Counted from the stretch's first letter, positions 25,427-38,675 are shown. The stretch is 64,000 bases of DNA from Symsagittifera roscoffensis (GCF_963678635.1 NC_087067.1:9285716-9349715); one strand, 5' to 3'. Notes: generated by a model from the sequence alone, not told the origin. Made by a program: numbers and translations.

Positions 25427-26437
25427 ACTGCTTATAATATTTTTCAGTTCATGTTTTTCCTAGAAACTTTTTTAGCATTATTCAGCCTAATTTCAAAGTT
25501 TTGAATTCGAAATCGATCACTTGTTCTGATATACTCTGATAAAATCATAATGTTAGATATTTTAATTGGTTAACCATACAATAAGTTTAATTTAGGTTTC
25601 AAAAAACTGAAATTACGATGAAATCTAAATCAAATTATTTGTTCAGTTTTATAAACTAACATTTTTAAGAAAAAACAAGCTTGTAGCTTTTTTCATGCAT
25701 TACGGTCATTTACATTTATTTAACAAGTTTTGAGCCTCGTATGAGATTAAAATTATTATTGATATGGAAGTTTTGTTTTGTAATATGAAAGATTTGTTGC
25801 TTAAAGTTTTTTTGGATATCAGTTCTTTTTTAGTCTTAGACTTTCTGCCAATCAGAAAGATTCTGTAGTTTATTTAGTTTTGCTAACAAATTTCGATTCA
25901 ATTTGGTTCAAATTTCTTTGTGTTTAATAATTTGAAAAAATACCAGATTAAAATTGCAACGAAATCTTTTCTTTCTAAACCATTATGATTTATCAATCAA
26001 TCCGGGCCAAATTTTTTTTCTGAATCATTTGAATATTTGATGATATACTACGATAGGTGGCAGAATCAAGTTAAATGCGTGGACCGCTCTTTGTTTTACT
26101 TCGAAAAGTATTTTTAATTTATTTCAAAAGCCAAATTTTTCGGAAAAAATGTGAAGTTTAAATTTTTGAATAACTATCCATCTGGCAGAGTAATCTTAAG
26201 CATTATAGTTCATAAACTAGTAACATAATCGTAGTAACATCGTGATTTTCACCTATTGTAAGATTGTGATTCTGAATTGTGATTGATTTTTAATTACTAT
26301 TGACCTCGAATTCAGCAAATCTCCTTAGTTCTCCATTTATTGGTGAAATTGATCCGATTTCTGTTGTCATTTTTCATCATATTCGGGAGTATAACAGAAA
26401 AAAAAAATGTTCTGTTGTCTCGGGATGACCAAAAATA

Positions 26438-26566
26438 CTAGTCATACAATTTCCATATATGGAAAAAGGCTAGTCATACACTTTCCATACAATTCCATAC
26501 GTACAGAAAATTGAATGGAAGGTCTATGATTAGTATTTTTTCATATATGGAAATTGTAGGACTAGC
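26438..26566. repeat. Cluster of CTAGTCATAC palindromic words, right copy
   Basis: Duplicate of 22697-22823. Confidence 0.7.
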
Positions 26567-27111
26567 ATTTTTCCATAAACCAAAAATATTGATTTTTTAC
26601 ATTTTAATTTCTCAAAATTTTTGGTTGTGTTCGTAACCGAGCACAAATGACATAAACCTTGATTACTCAAACATAGTAACCAACGGTTTGGCCGTCTCGC
26701 ATTAAAAATGCATTGGAAACAGCCTGATATGTGCTACTTCTGCTACTTCAGACAAATAATATAACGAAAGTAATGAAATTTTAAATTTTGGCAATAATTT
26801 TCAAAGATGATTATTTCTAAATTTTGAATTTTTTATTTACCAGACATTGATCAAGGCATAAAAAACAGGTCATACAAAAGAAAGAAGAGTTTTAAGAATT
26901 TTTGAAAAAAGTTATGAAGAGAAAAGGAAAAAAAATCCAATATTAGTATATCCAGGACTACGTTATACACAAAAAATTAAATTTTGAATGCAAAATTTTT
27001 TTTCTTCAAAAAATGTTTTTTTTGAATACGAAAATCAGTTTGCGGTTGAAAAAACACAAAAATTTTTTGGGGGCAATTACAAAAATTTTTGTCGTCGCCA
27101 TCAAAAAAATG

Positions 27112-27151
27112 CTAGTCATACAATTTCCATATATGAAAATTGTATGACTAG
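27112..27151. repeat. 40-bp palindrome, CTAGTCATAC type
   Basis: Starts CTAGTCATACAATTTCC and ends with the reverse complement, with one mismatch near the CCATATATG centre. Confidence 0.85.
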
Positions 27152-27292
27152 TGTTTTTTTTTCAGAAAACAAAAATAAAAAAAAAGTCAAAGTTTTCAGT
27201 CGTAGCAGCCCAAAAAACGCTTAAATGTTTTGCCAGCAGTTGAATTGACTGTTCAAAGCTTTTTTTTACAAAAAAAATTTTAAAAAAAAGTT

Positions 27293-27332
27293 CTAATCAT
27301 ACAATTTCCATATATGGAAATTGTATGGTTAG
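27293..27332. repeat. 40-bp palindrome, CTAGTCATAC type
   Basis: Same palindrome with CTAATC/GGTTAG ends and an intact CCATATATGG centre. A further half occurs at about 27441-27458. Confidence 0.85.
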
Positions 27333-27675
27333 CATTTTTTTTCATACCATTTTTTCCCTTTTTTATGAAGAGATACCATTTTCGATACCAAAACAACTAT
27401 AAAATACCTTTGAAATTCGATTTTTTCCATAGACTAAGTGTATGAAATTGTATGATTAGCATTTTCGGTCTATGGAGGTCAACCCGGAGTGCGACCCAAA
27501 TTTACCGGATGATTAAAGGAAAAATTGTTTGAAATTATTTTTCCGTCGCTCCATGGTATTTAACTCCAACAACCCAATTCAAGCGTAATAGTTCAGTTTT
27601 CAAATAGCCGAAAAGTTATTTGTGGGCCATATAATTAAAGAACCTCGAATTTCAAAAAAGAAAGAAGGGACGATC

Positions 27676-27875
27676 NNNNNNNNNNNNNNNNNNNNNNNNN
27701 NNNNNNNNNNNNNNNNNNNNNNNNNNNNNNNNNNNNNNNNNNNNNNNNNNNNNNNNNNNNNNNNNNNNNNNNNNNNNNNNNNNNNNNNNNNNNNNNNNNN
27801 NNNNNNNNNNNNNNNNNNNNNNNNNNNNNNNNNNNNNNNNNNNNNNNNNNNNNNNNNNNNNNNNNNNNNNNNNNN
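27676..27875. other. Assembly gap (200 N)
   Basis: A run of exactly 200 N, most likely a scaffolding placeholder. The true length and content are unknown. Any frame crossing it is meaningless. Confidence 0.99.
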
Positions 27876-28248
27876 GTTTCAAATGAGTATCAAACAAAAC
27901 TTCTCGTATCAGGGCGAAGCCCTGAATGTTCCTCCTGCCTTTTAAGGTCTATGGAGCACTGCTCGCTTTAAAGGTATTGATGGATATTTCGAATAAAGAA
28001 TTTGGAGATAATTTTAAATTATTCTCATACACGCGTTAAGTATAAAGTGATAGGGTTTCGCTCCTAAAACATAAGTTTTACAATTAGCCTGCTTCATCAA
28101 ATTGGAAACGATTTTTAAAAGGGGTTTTATTTCGACTTATGCTTCAGTCCAATGAATGAATCTTCAAGATCGGGTTTTTAGCTTGATATTTGTTAAGGAT
28201 TGTTTGTTTTGACTTGACTCACTCAATCATTGATTCATATTGAGAGGT

Positions 28249-28640
28249 TTCTTTGCCTCTAGTTTGTTTTTCTCAATAATCGACCTCACACTTAAAACTA
28301 GTCGTCGTGCTCCCTCCATCCTTACTCGCCCAAGGCTTTACCCCACAAAACTCTTGAACTTGACAACAGCCTCGTTCCATGTAATTTTTACAGACTACTT
28401 GAACTACGCAAACCTAACAGAGATCATTTGCGCCTTTTGCTCTTTTGTTATTGGAGAACTCGCGCAATTAGCCTTCTGTTTAGCTCATGAACTTGAAATC
28501 AACTTAGGGTTAAAAAAAGTGAAAAACAAACCGCTAAATTAAAATTTGAGTAGCACATAATCAATGCTAAGTTTGTCTCTAATTCGTTTTTCTCGATAAT
28601 TGGCCTAACATTTAATACTTCTCCTCGTTCTCGCTCAATA
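28249..28640. repeat. Degenerate direct repeat pair
   Basis: A word of about 60 bp beginning CTCTAGTTTGTTTTTCTC at about 28258 recurs at about 28576 as CTCTAATTCGTTTTTCTC, including GATAATTGGCCTAACA-like and CTCGTTCTCGCTC-like parts. The 100-codon frame between them has no splice or family support. Confidence 0.5.
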
Positions 28641-28739
28641 AATAGGTGCGCAAAATTTTTTTCATTTCTCTAACATACTAGAAACATGTTGTCGGTTGAT
28701 CAACTCATAAGAGTGTTTAAAAGCTTAATACAACCAATT

Positions 28740-29352
28740 TATCACTATGCACAGAAGTAAAGCGGAGCTTTGCATAAAAAAAACACAACAAGCTAGCAGG
28801 CAGGAAAAAAAGCAAATAGGTCCAAAGAAAACGGAAATTATTTCGAAGAAACCACGCTTAAAATCTTTAAAATATTGTCTGGAATGATAATTGTTTGCGG
28901 AAAACATGTCCAGAAACACAATCGACGAGTTTTGATGAAAATTTTTGTCATGAAAAAGTTTGAAGTACAATTTTTATACAGAGATTTTTAAAGTCTAGTG
29001 CGACCAGGAGGAAAGCATACACATTATGGTTCCCTCGACCGACCCAAAATTAGCTTAATAAGCCGATAAAATTTAAGTCGAAGTCAGTTAGGCCGAAACT
29101 TTTTTTAAGTAAAAAAAGGAAAATATACGAAGTCAAGGTTAGTAGAATTAGAAATGGCAACATTAAAAAAATATATTAAAAGCAACTGCAATGTCAGTTG
29201 TATACAGCAAAAAAATTCTAAAGTGTGGCAACTAAGCCGACAAGAAATAAGCAGACAAAGATTGTCCCGACATTTTTCGGTTTGAAAAAAAAGGTCCTTA
29301 CCTCCAAAAATGTCTATATTCTGACTTGATAACGCTTGCTTATCGCAAGGGC
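28740..29352 (-). repeat. tRNA-derived SINE-like repeat, copy 2
   Basis: Shares TTTGCGGAAAACATGTCCAG, CAATCGACGAG, GCAACTGCAATG, CAACTAAGCCGACAAG and CTTGATAACGCTTGCT with copies 1 and 4. The tRNA-like head is largely deleted, leaving GGTCCTTACCTCC. Confidence 0.6.
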
Positions 29353-30109
29353 AATCAAACTAAAAATCAAAACATGAAAAACCAAATTTGAGCGTTAACA
29401 AAATTGAAGTTTTTTTCCTAAAAACTAAAAAAAAATCACTTATAAAGACTTATAAAAGAATATTCACTACGTTCAAGACTCTGGACCATCGTCCACCATA
29501 TCAAACTTTTTCTCCCGAATAATTGCGCATATGCGTATAACTACCAAAAGTTTCCTGTATAAAAATGGAAAAAATAGCAAAAAAAAATACAAATTTTGGC
29601 AAAAATTAGTGAAGTTTAATTAATTGAGATTCTAGAAAGAGTTCCAACTTAGAAAAAAAAACTACACATTTCTGAAGGAATGAGTACAAAAAATAGCCAG
29701 AAAACTGTTGATCCAAGTTTTTCCAAGACAGTAAAACTCGCACTTCAACCTTGTTTTCAGCTGCTTAATTGCTTCTATTTGAAATGGCAGGCTCAAACGT
29801 TTGAAAATTTTTTCAACTTTTCCTTGTGCTTGATTTTGTTTAATCAAAATCGCTGAAACAACAATTGTTTTTTGCTCAGATTTCTTCAGTCAATTTTACA
29901 CACATTTCCTTGCCAAATTCTGCTGCTTAACAAACGCAACTAAAACCATTTTATAAATTTTGAAAATTCGGCTATAAAATGAAGATTAGTTAGGAATGAT
30001 CAAAATAGTAACACAGAATCGACGCTGATGTTGTCAAAAAAAGTAAATAAAATGAGCTCTTCATCTGGAATATTTCTTGAAATACGCTTTTCAATCTGAT
30101 TTTTTTTAA

Positions 30110-30690
30110 AAGAAGGCAACGCAGAACTTCGTATCACTTGCAATACAATGAAGCGTAGCACAACAAGCTACCTAACAGAATTCGAAGTGGAACAGTTACA
30201 AAAAATGAAAAATTTCAATTCAGAAAAGCAGACAAAAAAACAGACAACCACTAGCATCGAACAAAACTTTCACAGTTTTTGATTGTTCACTAAACCAACA
30301 ACACGAGGTTGGACATGGACGCCCATTGATCCGAAAACAAAAAAAAATGAAAATTGTTGTCAAAAAATGTTGTGCGATTAAATTGTTTGATATTGAAAGT
30401 ATTAAATTACAATCGTCCTGATTTATTCAAACTCTAGAACAATGACACTCACATTTTATCTTTAGAACGATTCAAAAACAAAACACTAGCCGTGGTGTGG
30501 CAACTAATCGCTCAAACATAAGCTGGCATAGTATAGTCCGACATACTAAAATCAGTCTTCCCCACAAAAAATAATTTTCAGGCTCAGACAAAAACAATGT
30601 CCGGTTGAAACTCAAAACCCAGCCAATAAAGTGCAAATATAACCTCACCTCCAGACCAACTGGGAAGAGACTTGAAAATTGCTAAGGCTT
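30110..30690 (-). repeat. SINE-like repeat, copy 3 (divergent)
   Basis: Shares CAACAAGCTACCTAACAG, CAACTAATCGCTCAAACATA and a CACCTCCAGACCAACTGG end with the other copies in the same order. Boundaries are uncertain. Confidence 0.4.
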
Positions 30691-31564
30691 GATATCAAAG
30701 CAACATCAATTTCTAACAAATTTGCTTTCGCAATTGTAATGATCGAAACTTTTTTTCATTAATTTAAACAGATTGAGAAAACTAAATCGAAAAGTTTTTT
30801 TCACCGCTTGAAAGTTTTTTATAACAATTTCAAAAAATTGGTCAGGCATTTTTCATTTTTGAAGCGCGTTTTTTATTTCGTTTTATAGCTTAACAAAATT
30901 ATCGGACATCTCAAGCTTTTGAAATAATTGACCTTGAGACCAGGAAATACGTTTAAACTCCCTTCGAATTTTCAAACCTGCATTTGAACTGTCAAAAAAG
31001 TATGGCAAAATGATTGCGGTTTTTCGTAGAATTTCATTCTCGCCTAATTTCAAGAAAACAATTTAAAAAAACTTTTTTTCATTCAACGTTGCAATGTAAT
31101 TTATTGAGCAAAAAACTTCCAAAAATCCTAGAAAAAAGCTAAGAAGTATTTCAATTTAATTTAGATTTGAAGGTCAGAACTATTTCAGAAATTTAATACG
31201 TCGGATAAATTTGTTAAAAGCGTTAGCAAGAATTAATATGAACATAAATTGAAAATCGACTGTCGAAAAATTAAATTTTAGCGCCAACTTACAGTATGCA
31301 AATTAGCACTGAATAGTTTAAAACTTAGGACAGAAGCGAAGCCGAGCTTCGGATCAATTATGACACAAAGCATGAATTTCAAAAAATCCAAAGTTTTTTC
31401 TTAGCAGTTACAATCCAGCCATTCTTCATCGCACTTATGAATCATTAAGGTTAATATTATGCCTTCAAACGATTTGATTATAAGACGTCTTCAATACTCC
31501 TTGTTTTTATGATCGGTTCCTTTATGGAACCGTGAAACTCATCAAAAAAAACACCGTTTAAATT

Positions 31565-31640
31565 TTTGTTAGGTTCAAGCTAGATTCGAACCTTGCTTTA
31601 TTGTCGTCCCAAGCAAGAACGTACCTCTGAAACAAATAAT
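31565..31640 (-). repeat. Isolated tRNA-like SINE head
   Basis: The minus strand reads CAGAGGTACGTTCTTGCTTG (A-box-like) and then AGGTTCGAATCT (B-box). The T-arm stem is not formed, so it is a relic rather than a tRNA gene. It is similar to the head at 49951-50006. Confidence 0.4.
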
Positions 31641-31731
31641 AATCGTATTTAAATTTCCTATAAATCTAGCTATCAAATTGCTCAATGAACTTCAAATTGA
31701 TTCCACAAGAGTGGAAGAGCTGAACTAGCTT

Positions 31732-32013
31732 TTATAAGATATTCAAAGCATTTGTGGCGTCGATCGAAGAGTATGTTTTGTTTAGATCCACTGTTCGACC
31801 GACTCGCCATGCAAGAAGGCACATGAGAGCTCCTTCAGATGCAAGTGTTCCATGATCCACAACTGCTGGGCTCCTGGGAGGTTCAACGATGCCACTTGCA
31901 AATTCGTCGCACCCCCCTTTGGAGTCAAATTCTACCAGCCATAAGCCCACTGCACCCCCGTAACATGTCATGACTACCCTATGAAACAACCCACTACCTA
32001 ACCTAATCGACAT
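31732..32013 (-). CDS. Unidentified GC-richer reading frame
   Basis: A 93-codon frame starting MSIRLGSGLF and ending TNALNIL in an otherwise AT-rich region. Its base composition and amino-acid mix (VVDHGTLASEGALMCLLAWR) look more coding-like than the surrounding frames. I do not recognise it. It may be a fragment of a mobile element or of a host gene, and no splice sites are convincing. Confidence 0.2.
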   Translation of the reverse strand: MSIRLGSGLFHRVVMTCYGGAVGLWLVEFDSKGGCDEFASGIVEPPRSPAVVDHGTLASEGALMCLLAWRVGRTVDLNKTYSSIDATNALNIL

Positions 32014-32342
32014 GTCAATTTCAAGACCATCGTTGACTAATCAAGTGGAAACCAACTATGGACTCCTTGAAAATGTTTTGACCATGAAAAGATACCCAAT
32101 AGCAATAAGCAACACTCGACAATCAATCAAACTGGCAGATAAGCAGCTGATCACTTAGATGCAACTGTATATGAACACCAGAAGCTCAACACCCTAATGC
32201 AAATTAGTAAAGTCCCAGATTATAAATTTGAATTTTAAAGAAACAACCTAACTAACAACCTTTCGACCAATTCCATGCTTTCTGTCTTCTTCTTTTTTCC
32301 ATAGCTACTAGCATGGTATATTGCTAGAGATCTTATAATAAA

Positions 32343-32475
32343 AAGGGGTCGTTACATTTCGGTACGATTTACACGTACGAAACACAATTTAACATTTTGA
32401 TCTTGTTAACAATTTGATCTTGTTTACATTTTATCTAGTTGCAAGGGGGTGGGGTTTCGTTTCAAGGTACAAAAA
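32343..32475. repeat. C-rich/GTAACGA motif pair, inverted
   Basis: GGGGTCGTTACA at about 32346 and GGGGTTTCGTTTCAAGGTAC at 32452-32471 are both related, in inverse orientation, to TACCTTGTAACGA-CCCCCC words at 34779-34866. They may be the ends of a small degraded element. Confidence 0.3.
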
Positions 32476-34770
32476 TCAATCATGGTTTGTAAAATAGATC
32501 CCTTTCCTTTATGAATCAAAGAAAGCTTTTGCGTATCGGGTCAGAAGCGAAGTACAGAAACTGAAAATTGAATTGAATTACTATTTTACAATGAACAAGT
32601 AGTGTATTGTGAAAAGCACCTTTTTAAACGTGATCCCGCAAACAAAAAGGTTAAAATAAGGCTAAGTTAAAAATAATTCTTTCATTCAAAAACGTTATTT
32701 ACTTACTGTATCACGAGATTTAAAAAAACTCACGGATGAATTTTTCATTTCGGATTAAAAATTTTGAGCCAATGAAGATATTTTGAAATATATATCTCTA
32801 AAACGAAAAAAAAATGTTTGATGAGCATGAAAAATCTCTTGTAATTTGAGATCGATCAAATGATTTTTGTTACTCAATTTCAAGTTTTTATGTTTATCTC
32901 TGTAGTGGTTATGATGCAATCTGGAATTGAAATAATGTGACATATATTTCATTCTCTGGCAAACAAACATAACAGCAAGAACAACGTTTTGATATTATTT
33001 TTTAGCTCCATTTACATACAACGCTGCAAAAGCCGTTGCACATCTTATATTTTAAAACCAACTCAAGATATATATCATTGCGATACTTTTGTATGATATG
33101 CATAGACGATTAAATTACCGATAGTTGATTTGGATGCTTACATAAAATGCAACAATATTGAGATATTAACATGGAGCTAACAAAAAAGGACAGATGATTT
33201 CGAGGTGAAATTTAAAACTAATATAAACTGTTCACTTTATATACAATCAAACTACACCAAGTTTAATTAGAGCATTAATGAAAAACGCCAGTTTAAGGCA
33301 AAGACTTAACATGGTTAAAACCAGTGCCAAGGCAATTAGCCACAAGATTTTGCGATCCGGACTTAAACAGTTTTCTGAAAATGAAACTATCGCCTTTGAG
33401 ACCATTCTTTTTTCGAAATTACCTAAAACCTTGAAAAAATATCAGTCATTTCATAGAAGATAAGTTTTATGAAGGTCTAAATCAACAGTTCCAAAGCGTC
33501 ATATGCCACAATTGTTCCATTTTTACTATTCGCATTAACGCTCGCCTCAAATCTTCGAACGAACTGTCTCCGCAAGGCGAAATAAATTGAGGGCACTACC
33601 ATGATAGAAAGGTCCTGTCAATATGATCTGGTACTTACTATTAAAAAAGCAGACACAATAGATTGCATTTGATTGGCGTATCAAAAATTAGTCTTTTTTC
33701 CTAAAATAGGTGTATTTGTGCATTAAAATTATACAAGCAATATTCATTGCTTTTGAATGATAACAATTCCAAGTGAAATCTTAGAGGACTAGTCTATCAT
33801 ATATTATTATACCTAATTCACTTCGCTTCTGAATCTGTTTTGATTTCATCAACAGTCCTTAAGCATAGGCATCACATCTGAGACTGAGTCGTGGTCTTGT
33901 AGTCTCACTTTGCCACCAGGAGATGAGAACCTCTTACCCCCGCCTATTTTGGGCGATCCCGTCCGTCCACTTCTCCCCTCAACGATCACCGCCAGAATCT
34001 AAACACAGTTGGAAGACTGAATCTTAAACTTAGAGTTTAGATAGATATCGGTAAGTTATAGAAAAAAGATCATACAAATTATGTTACGAAATGTTGGAAA
34101 ACATCAAGAATAAATTTCCAGTATCAACAGAAATCCAACGAGAAAATAACATTAGGAATACCCCCAACCTCTCTTGACTCTTTCTCTCATCTTACTTCGC
34201 CTGGGCCAAAAGTGACCCACAATTTAGTTTAAAAAAGCTGTCGGAACAAAAATGGACCATTTATGAAATTATTTTTTATTTATACGGCTGCTGAATTCGA
34301 ACAGAACTTCACATTTGAAACATTAAAAAAGGTCATTTTGAGCATCACTTTCAGTTTTGCCATCAGAGTTGCACTTGCATTGATAATCGAGTTTCAAAAT
34401 TGGAACTATAGATGTAAGTGAAACGTGAAACACTTTCAATCGGGGGACAACTCACTTCTCTGGTCAACACTTAACACAACTTCTAGGGTGCAAATAGACA
34501 CAAGTAAAACGGCAAAGTTAAGTAGATTAACAGGGCAAATAAAACAGCCAAGAGCAGATATTTAGCACTTAGAAATGAAAAACTGCTCGAATATATTCAA
34601 CTCATATTATTACACTCTCAGTCTGAGTTACGTTCAGCCAAGTTCAGATTATTTTGATCTGCTGCATAAAAAACAGTCCTTCATCCAGTAAATCTCAATT
34701 AGAAGCTGGCATCGACGAAAATATACATCATTTAAGCAAATAATCGGGATCTTATTAACTATTTACACCC
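32476..34770. other. No gene seen
   Basis: Mixed AT-rich DNA. A CCGCC/CCCGTCC-rich patch at 33930-34010 has no frame I can support. A 61-codon frame at 33278-33463 is unsupported. Confidence 0.4.
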
Positions 34771-34778
34771 CACTGGTA

Positions 34779-34866
34779 CCTTGTAACGAGACCCCCCCCC
34801 CTCAAAGAAAAAATTGGACAATTGAACATTTAATAATTTTGTACCTTGTAACGAATCCCCCCTTTT
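34779..34866. repeat. Two tandem TACCTTGTAACGA-(C)n units
   Basis: TACCTTGTAACGAGACCCCC and, 65 bp later, TACCTTGTAACGAATCCCCC. Both are followed by T/A-rich sequence with similar words. Confidence 0.6.
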
Positions 34867-35519
34867 CGTAAATAACAAGATCCAATAATACATTTAATAG
34901 AGCTCACCAGAATGATCATTGGAAATTGCAGATTTTTTCAAAACAAGTCGACCATGGTGAGATTAATAATTTAACAAATTTTGGCCCAATTTGGTGCGAA
35001 AAAAAGCACCGCTGACTTCAACATTACTAGGGTGACACCAATATTGCAAGGACACCATATTAATGTGATAGTTACCTTCCTAGGAAACTGAAATCAAAAC
35101 AGAAACTGATAGATCATTGTTAATAATCACTGATAAGAATGCCATTATGGACAGTGAAAACTGTTTACTGGGCTGTGGGGACAAAAAAAGTTCGTTCTTC
35201 GAAAAATATTACACAAACACAATCCGGATGTTTGCAGGTTTTGCGATGTAATAATCAACAGTATCTAGAGCGATGAAATAATCAACAGTATCCAAAGAGA
35301 AAGTCAACTGAGCTTTTTCAGTTTCGAAAATCTTTTATGATTGAAACTTTATTGATAAAACTAACCCAGCTTAAAAAAACTCGTTAGAAGGGCATTTTTT
35401 CTATTGCGCTGGAAAAGCCAAAACTAAAAACCATTCGCTCAATTGTTATCTCCATGCCAACTGTAAAAAAAAACGGTTGGTGGAAGAGTCTTCAATTGAA
35501 CTGATAAGAATGCCAAGTA

Positions 35520-36186
35520 TGAAAAATATTTAGTTCCTCCCACTTTGAATCACGGGTCATAAACATTAGACGGACAATTGATAACTTTCTGATCTCAACC
35601 AACAACTAAAAAAAACCATATGAAAAATTATTTAAAATAAAATTTCGACCTTTTTATTCTTTCAGTCTACTAGTAATTTAGCCAAGAATGTCTAGTCGTT
35701 CAATCTCTCTCATCTCATTTTAAATACTCAATATTTGTTTAGGTTGACTGTACTCCTCAATTCTCAACTGTCCTCCTCCGCTCTTAGTTCTCTTGTATCC
35801 AACTTATTTCAACTCATATCGCCTTTAGAGAGTTTAACCGGGAGTATCAGAATCTGCATTTTACGACAAACCGTTAGACAATTTTAGGAAAACTGCCGAC
35901 ACCTTGCCGGCTGAAGCACAATCGTTACAACAAAACAACAGGCAGCCTTCATCCATCTATTTGAGCACAAAATTCAACGTCTCCGCTGAAACCTTCATTG
36001 ACATAACCTGCAACAATCAACTGCAAAACAACAGCCCGATATCAACATTTCACATCAGACGATTTGCTCTTTCGACATATAGCCGAATTGATGAAGCAGG
36101 ACGCCGACGGAATTTCAACAGACTAACGCAGCCTCTCAGCAGACAAGGAAGCCACCATCTTAGTCTTCGAACTGCCGCCTACCCAA
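35520..36186. repeat. Direct repeat of a decayed retroelement, left copy
   Basis: About 0.67 kb that recurs at 37830-38497, including TCTTGTATCCAACTTATTTC, ACTCATATCGCCTTTAGAG and GGAGTATCAGAATCTGC. The copies are diverged by substitutions and indels. They could be LTR-plus-leader segments of a retroelement or a duplicated fragment. The local composition is GC-richer than the surroundings. A 108-codon frame at 35904-36230 lies across its end and is not conserved as a frame in the right copy. Confidence 0.7.
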
Positions 36187-36368
36187 TGGAAACCGATAGC
36201 TGGCCAACAATCAAGTCGACAGCCTTCTAAAGCGACTACGAAGAAGCCCCACCATGGAAGCTGAATACCCAGAAACTATCATCACGGATCATCGGAAAGT
36301 ATCCATTATCACAGTACACGACCCTCCGGACTATTCGACAGGAAAATGGTGGACTATTCGTCAGGAAA

Positions 36369-36614
36369 ATGGTATTTACTAGTCACAAACGCCTGCTGAC
36401 ACCCTCATGTATCAGTAACAAACTCACCTTCTTGCCTGCTATGCTAGGCCACAATGTACTCAAAGACTTCGCCGACAAATTCCTTGTTTTGTTGCCACCC
36501 ACAGAAAGGACCATCTACATGGATGATCTTTATCAAGCAGTTTCAAGGCCTCCAAAAGCCACCAGCCTGAAAAATGCTCTTCAAAATTGTTCAGCCTTGA
36601 AAGTTTTAACTTGA
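36369..36614 (+). pseudogene. Reverse-transcriptase-like fragment (YMDD-type motif)
   Basis: An 81-codon frame containing IYMDDLYQAV (YMDD at 36516-36527) followed by a charged helix-like stretch ending NCSAL. This arrangement resembles the region after the catalytic YVDD of BEL/Pao-type reverse transcriptases. No other RT block is recognisable and stops lie on both sides, so at best this is a short relic between the two direct repeats. Chance resemblance is possible. Confidence 0.3.
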
Positions 36615-37829
36615 AAAAGTGAAAAACTCACTCAGAAAAAAAATATATTTTCTAAGGAGCGTCGTCTACTCTCAACGCACTTGGAATGACGGTGTCATTG
36701 ACAATCCGACTTCCAGAATCAAAAATAACTTGCCTGGACCACTGAGACAAACCCTTCAACCCTGAACCTCAAATGGATCCCAATGATTGCATAGACAATT
36801 GCAATCACTCCACCGACGATTGCCTGCTAACACAAACTGCAGTGCAGAAAAATAGCTCGACAAACAACTACATGTTTTCAAAAAAAGTCTCGAAACGTGT
36901 CCTAGCATCAGCGGCATAATTCAGGATCAATTGCGACGAAGACACAATGGAAGTCATGTTTATCATTTAAAAAACACGAGTAGTACCCCTCATAAGGATG
37001 ATAACACCAAATCTTGAACAACAAGCCGCAATAAACGGAACCAAACTTGCACGGTCTGTCTAAGTAAAGCATGACATCATTATCTACAGCACGGAACTTT
37101 AACTGGACATTTCCAGTGTTCTACATTACACCAATTCTCTTATGTTTCGCGTCTCTATCTTGATTTAAATAATACAGCCAGGGACAAAATCAGATGACAA
37201 CCAGCGAAACCGCTGTTTAACTTCTGACTAGCAGTCTTATTAATGGAGATTAATGAAACAAAGGGCAAAACATTTCGGCCAAACGAGCTGAAAAGAAAAA
37301 CCAAAAAGACTATTGACAAAATGGAAACAGATAACTTCAGCACAAATATCGAAAAATTCGAAAATCTGAATCTACTGAAATTGTTAAATCTATAGCCAAC
37401 TAAAAAAAGTGGCGTTATATTAGCATCGAAACCAAAAATTACGAAACGTTAGAAAGCTAAATCGAGCAGCTCTTTTTGGATAGCATGGCACGCTAGCCCA
37501 CAAAAGATGGAACAAGTAAAACAATCTGTTTGAAAGTTTTTCAAATTAGATCCTCGGCACTTTTGACCAAATTTTTATGTTTATCTCGAATGATGTCCAT
37601 TTTGAGGAGTTAAAAATTCATAAGGTAGATTAAATTTCTTAAGTAAAAAATACTGAATTGTGATGTTATTTAACGTCAAAATTCATACTCAATTTGGGTT
37701 CACGGATTCTACAGCTGAGTACCTTTAATGAGTGTCATTATTATGATGAAGATGATTACAGGAGCAACAAACTATTATGAGGATTGAAACATGAATTTGA
37801 TTTGATACATTTTTTTATGCATGAAAAAA

Positions 37830-38497
37830 ATTCTGTTCTTCCCACTGAATCACCTGTCAAAGCATTAATCAGAAAATAGAGAACGTTCAAGAAAACATTG
37901 ACTACTGACTCAATCAATCAAGTAAAAGGAATTATCCCAATAGTGATTCAAAATAAAATCTCCACCTTTTGACCCGTTCAGTCTAGTCATTCGATCTCTC
38001 GCATCTCATTACAGATATTCAAGATTTAATAAAGTGTACCGTACCCACACTTTACAACAGTCCTTTCTTCGTTCTCTTGTATCCAACTTATTTCAACTCA
38101 TATCGCCTTTAGAGAGTTATACCGGGAGTATCAGAATCTGCATTTTACGACAAATCGTTAGAAAATTTTAGGAAAGCTGCCTACACCTGGAGCATAATCG
38201 CTGCAACAAAACAACAGGCAGCCTTAATCCATCAATTGAGATTATATTTCAACGTCTACGCTGAAACCTTCAGTGACATAATTAGCAACAACCAACTAGG
38301 ATTTTCAGCCAGCCGACGGCTTTATCAAAACAACAGCCCGATGTTAACACTTCACATCTGAAAGTTTGCTCTTTCGACATATAGCCGAATGGATGAAGTT
38401 GAAACGCCAACGGAATTTCAACAGACCAAAGCAGCCTCTCAGCAGATGAGGAAGCCATCACTATCTTACAGCCTTCGACCTGCCGCCAAGCCTCTAG
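37830..38497. repeat. Direct repeat of a decayed retroelement, right copy
   Basis: Diverged copy of 35520-36186, 2.3 kb downstream and in the same orientation. Confidence 0.7.
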
Positions 38498-38675
38498 ACA
38501 TTACGTTAAAATGCTTTGGAAAAATTATGTTATCACAGGTTCACAGGTTAACTTCTGATCTGTAGGCCTCTTTCTTGGACGTCCATTTCGTCATTCCATA
38601 AACGACCGTAACACGCTCATCACCTGATGATTCTTTCCCGTACTTGTAACAAATTCGGAGAGTCAACAGTTGCTA

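Larger units (their letters stand above)
22967..26698. repeat. Tandem segmental duplication, right copy
   Basis: Direct repeat of 18850-22957. It lacks the large palindrome: at that point it reads GAGCAGTTTGTTTC...GAAAACTTG. It carries the same internal hAT insertion with the same target duplication, so it was copied after that insertion. Its right end stops at GCCGTCTC, where the two copies diverge. Confidence 0.93.

Noticed and set aside
27622-27945. Frames crossing the N run
   Set aside because: They consist mainly of undetermined bases.
28240-28542. 100-codon plus-strand frame
   Set aside because: Overlaps a degenerate direct repeat, no homology or splice support.
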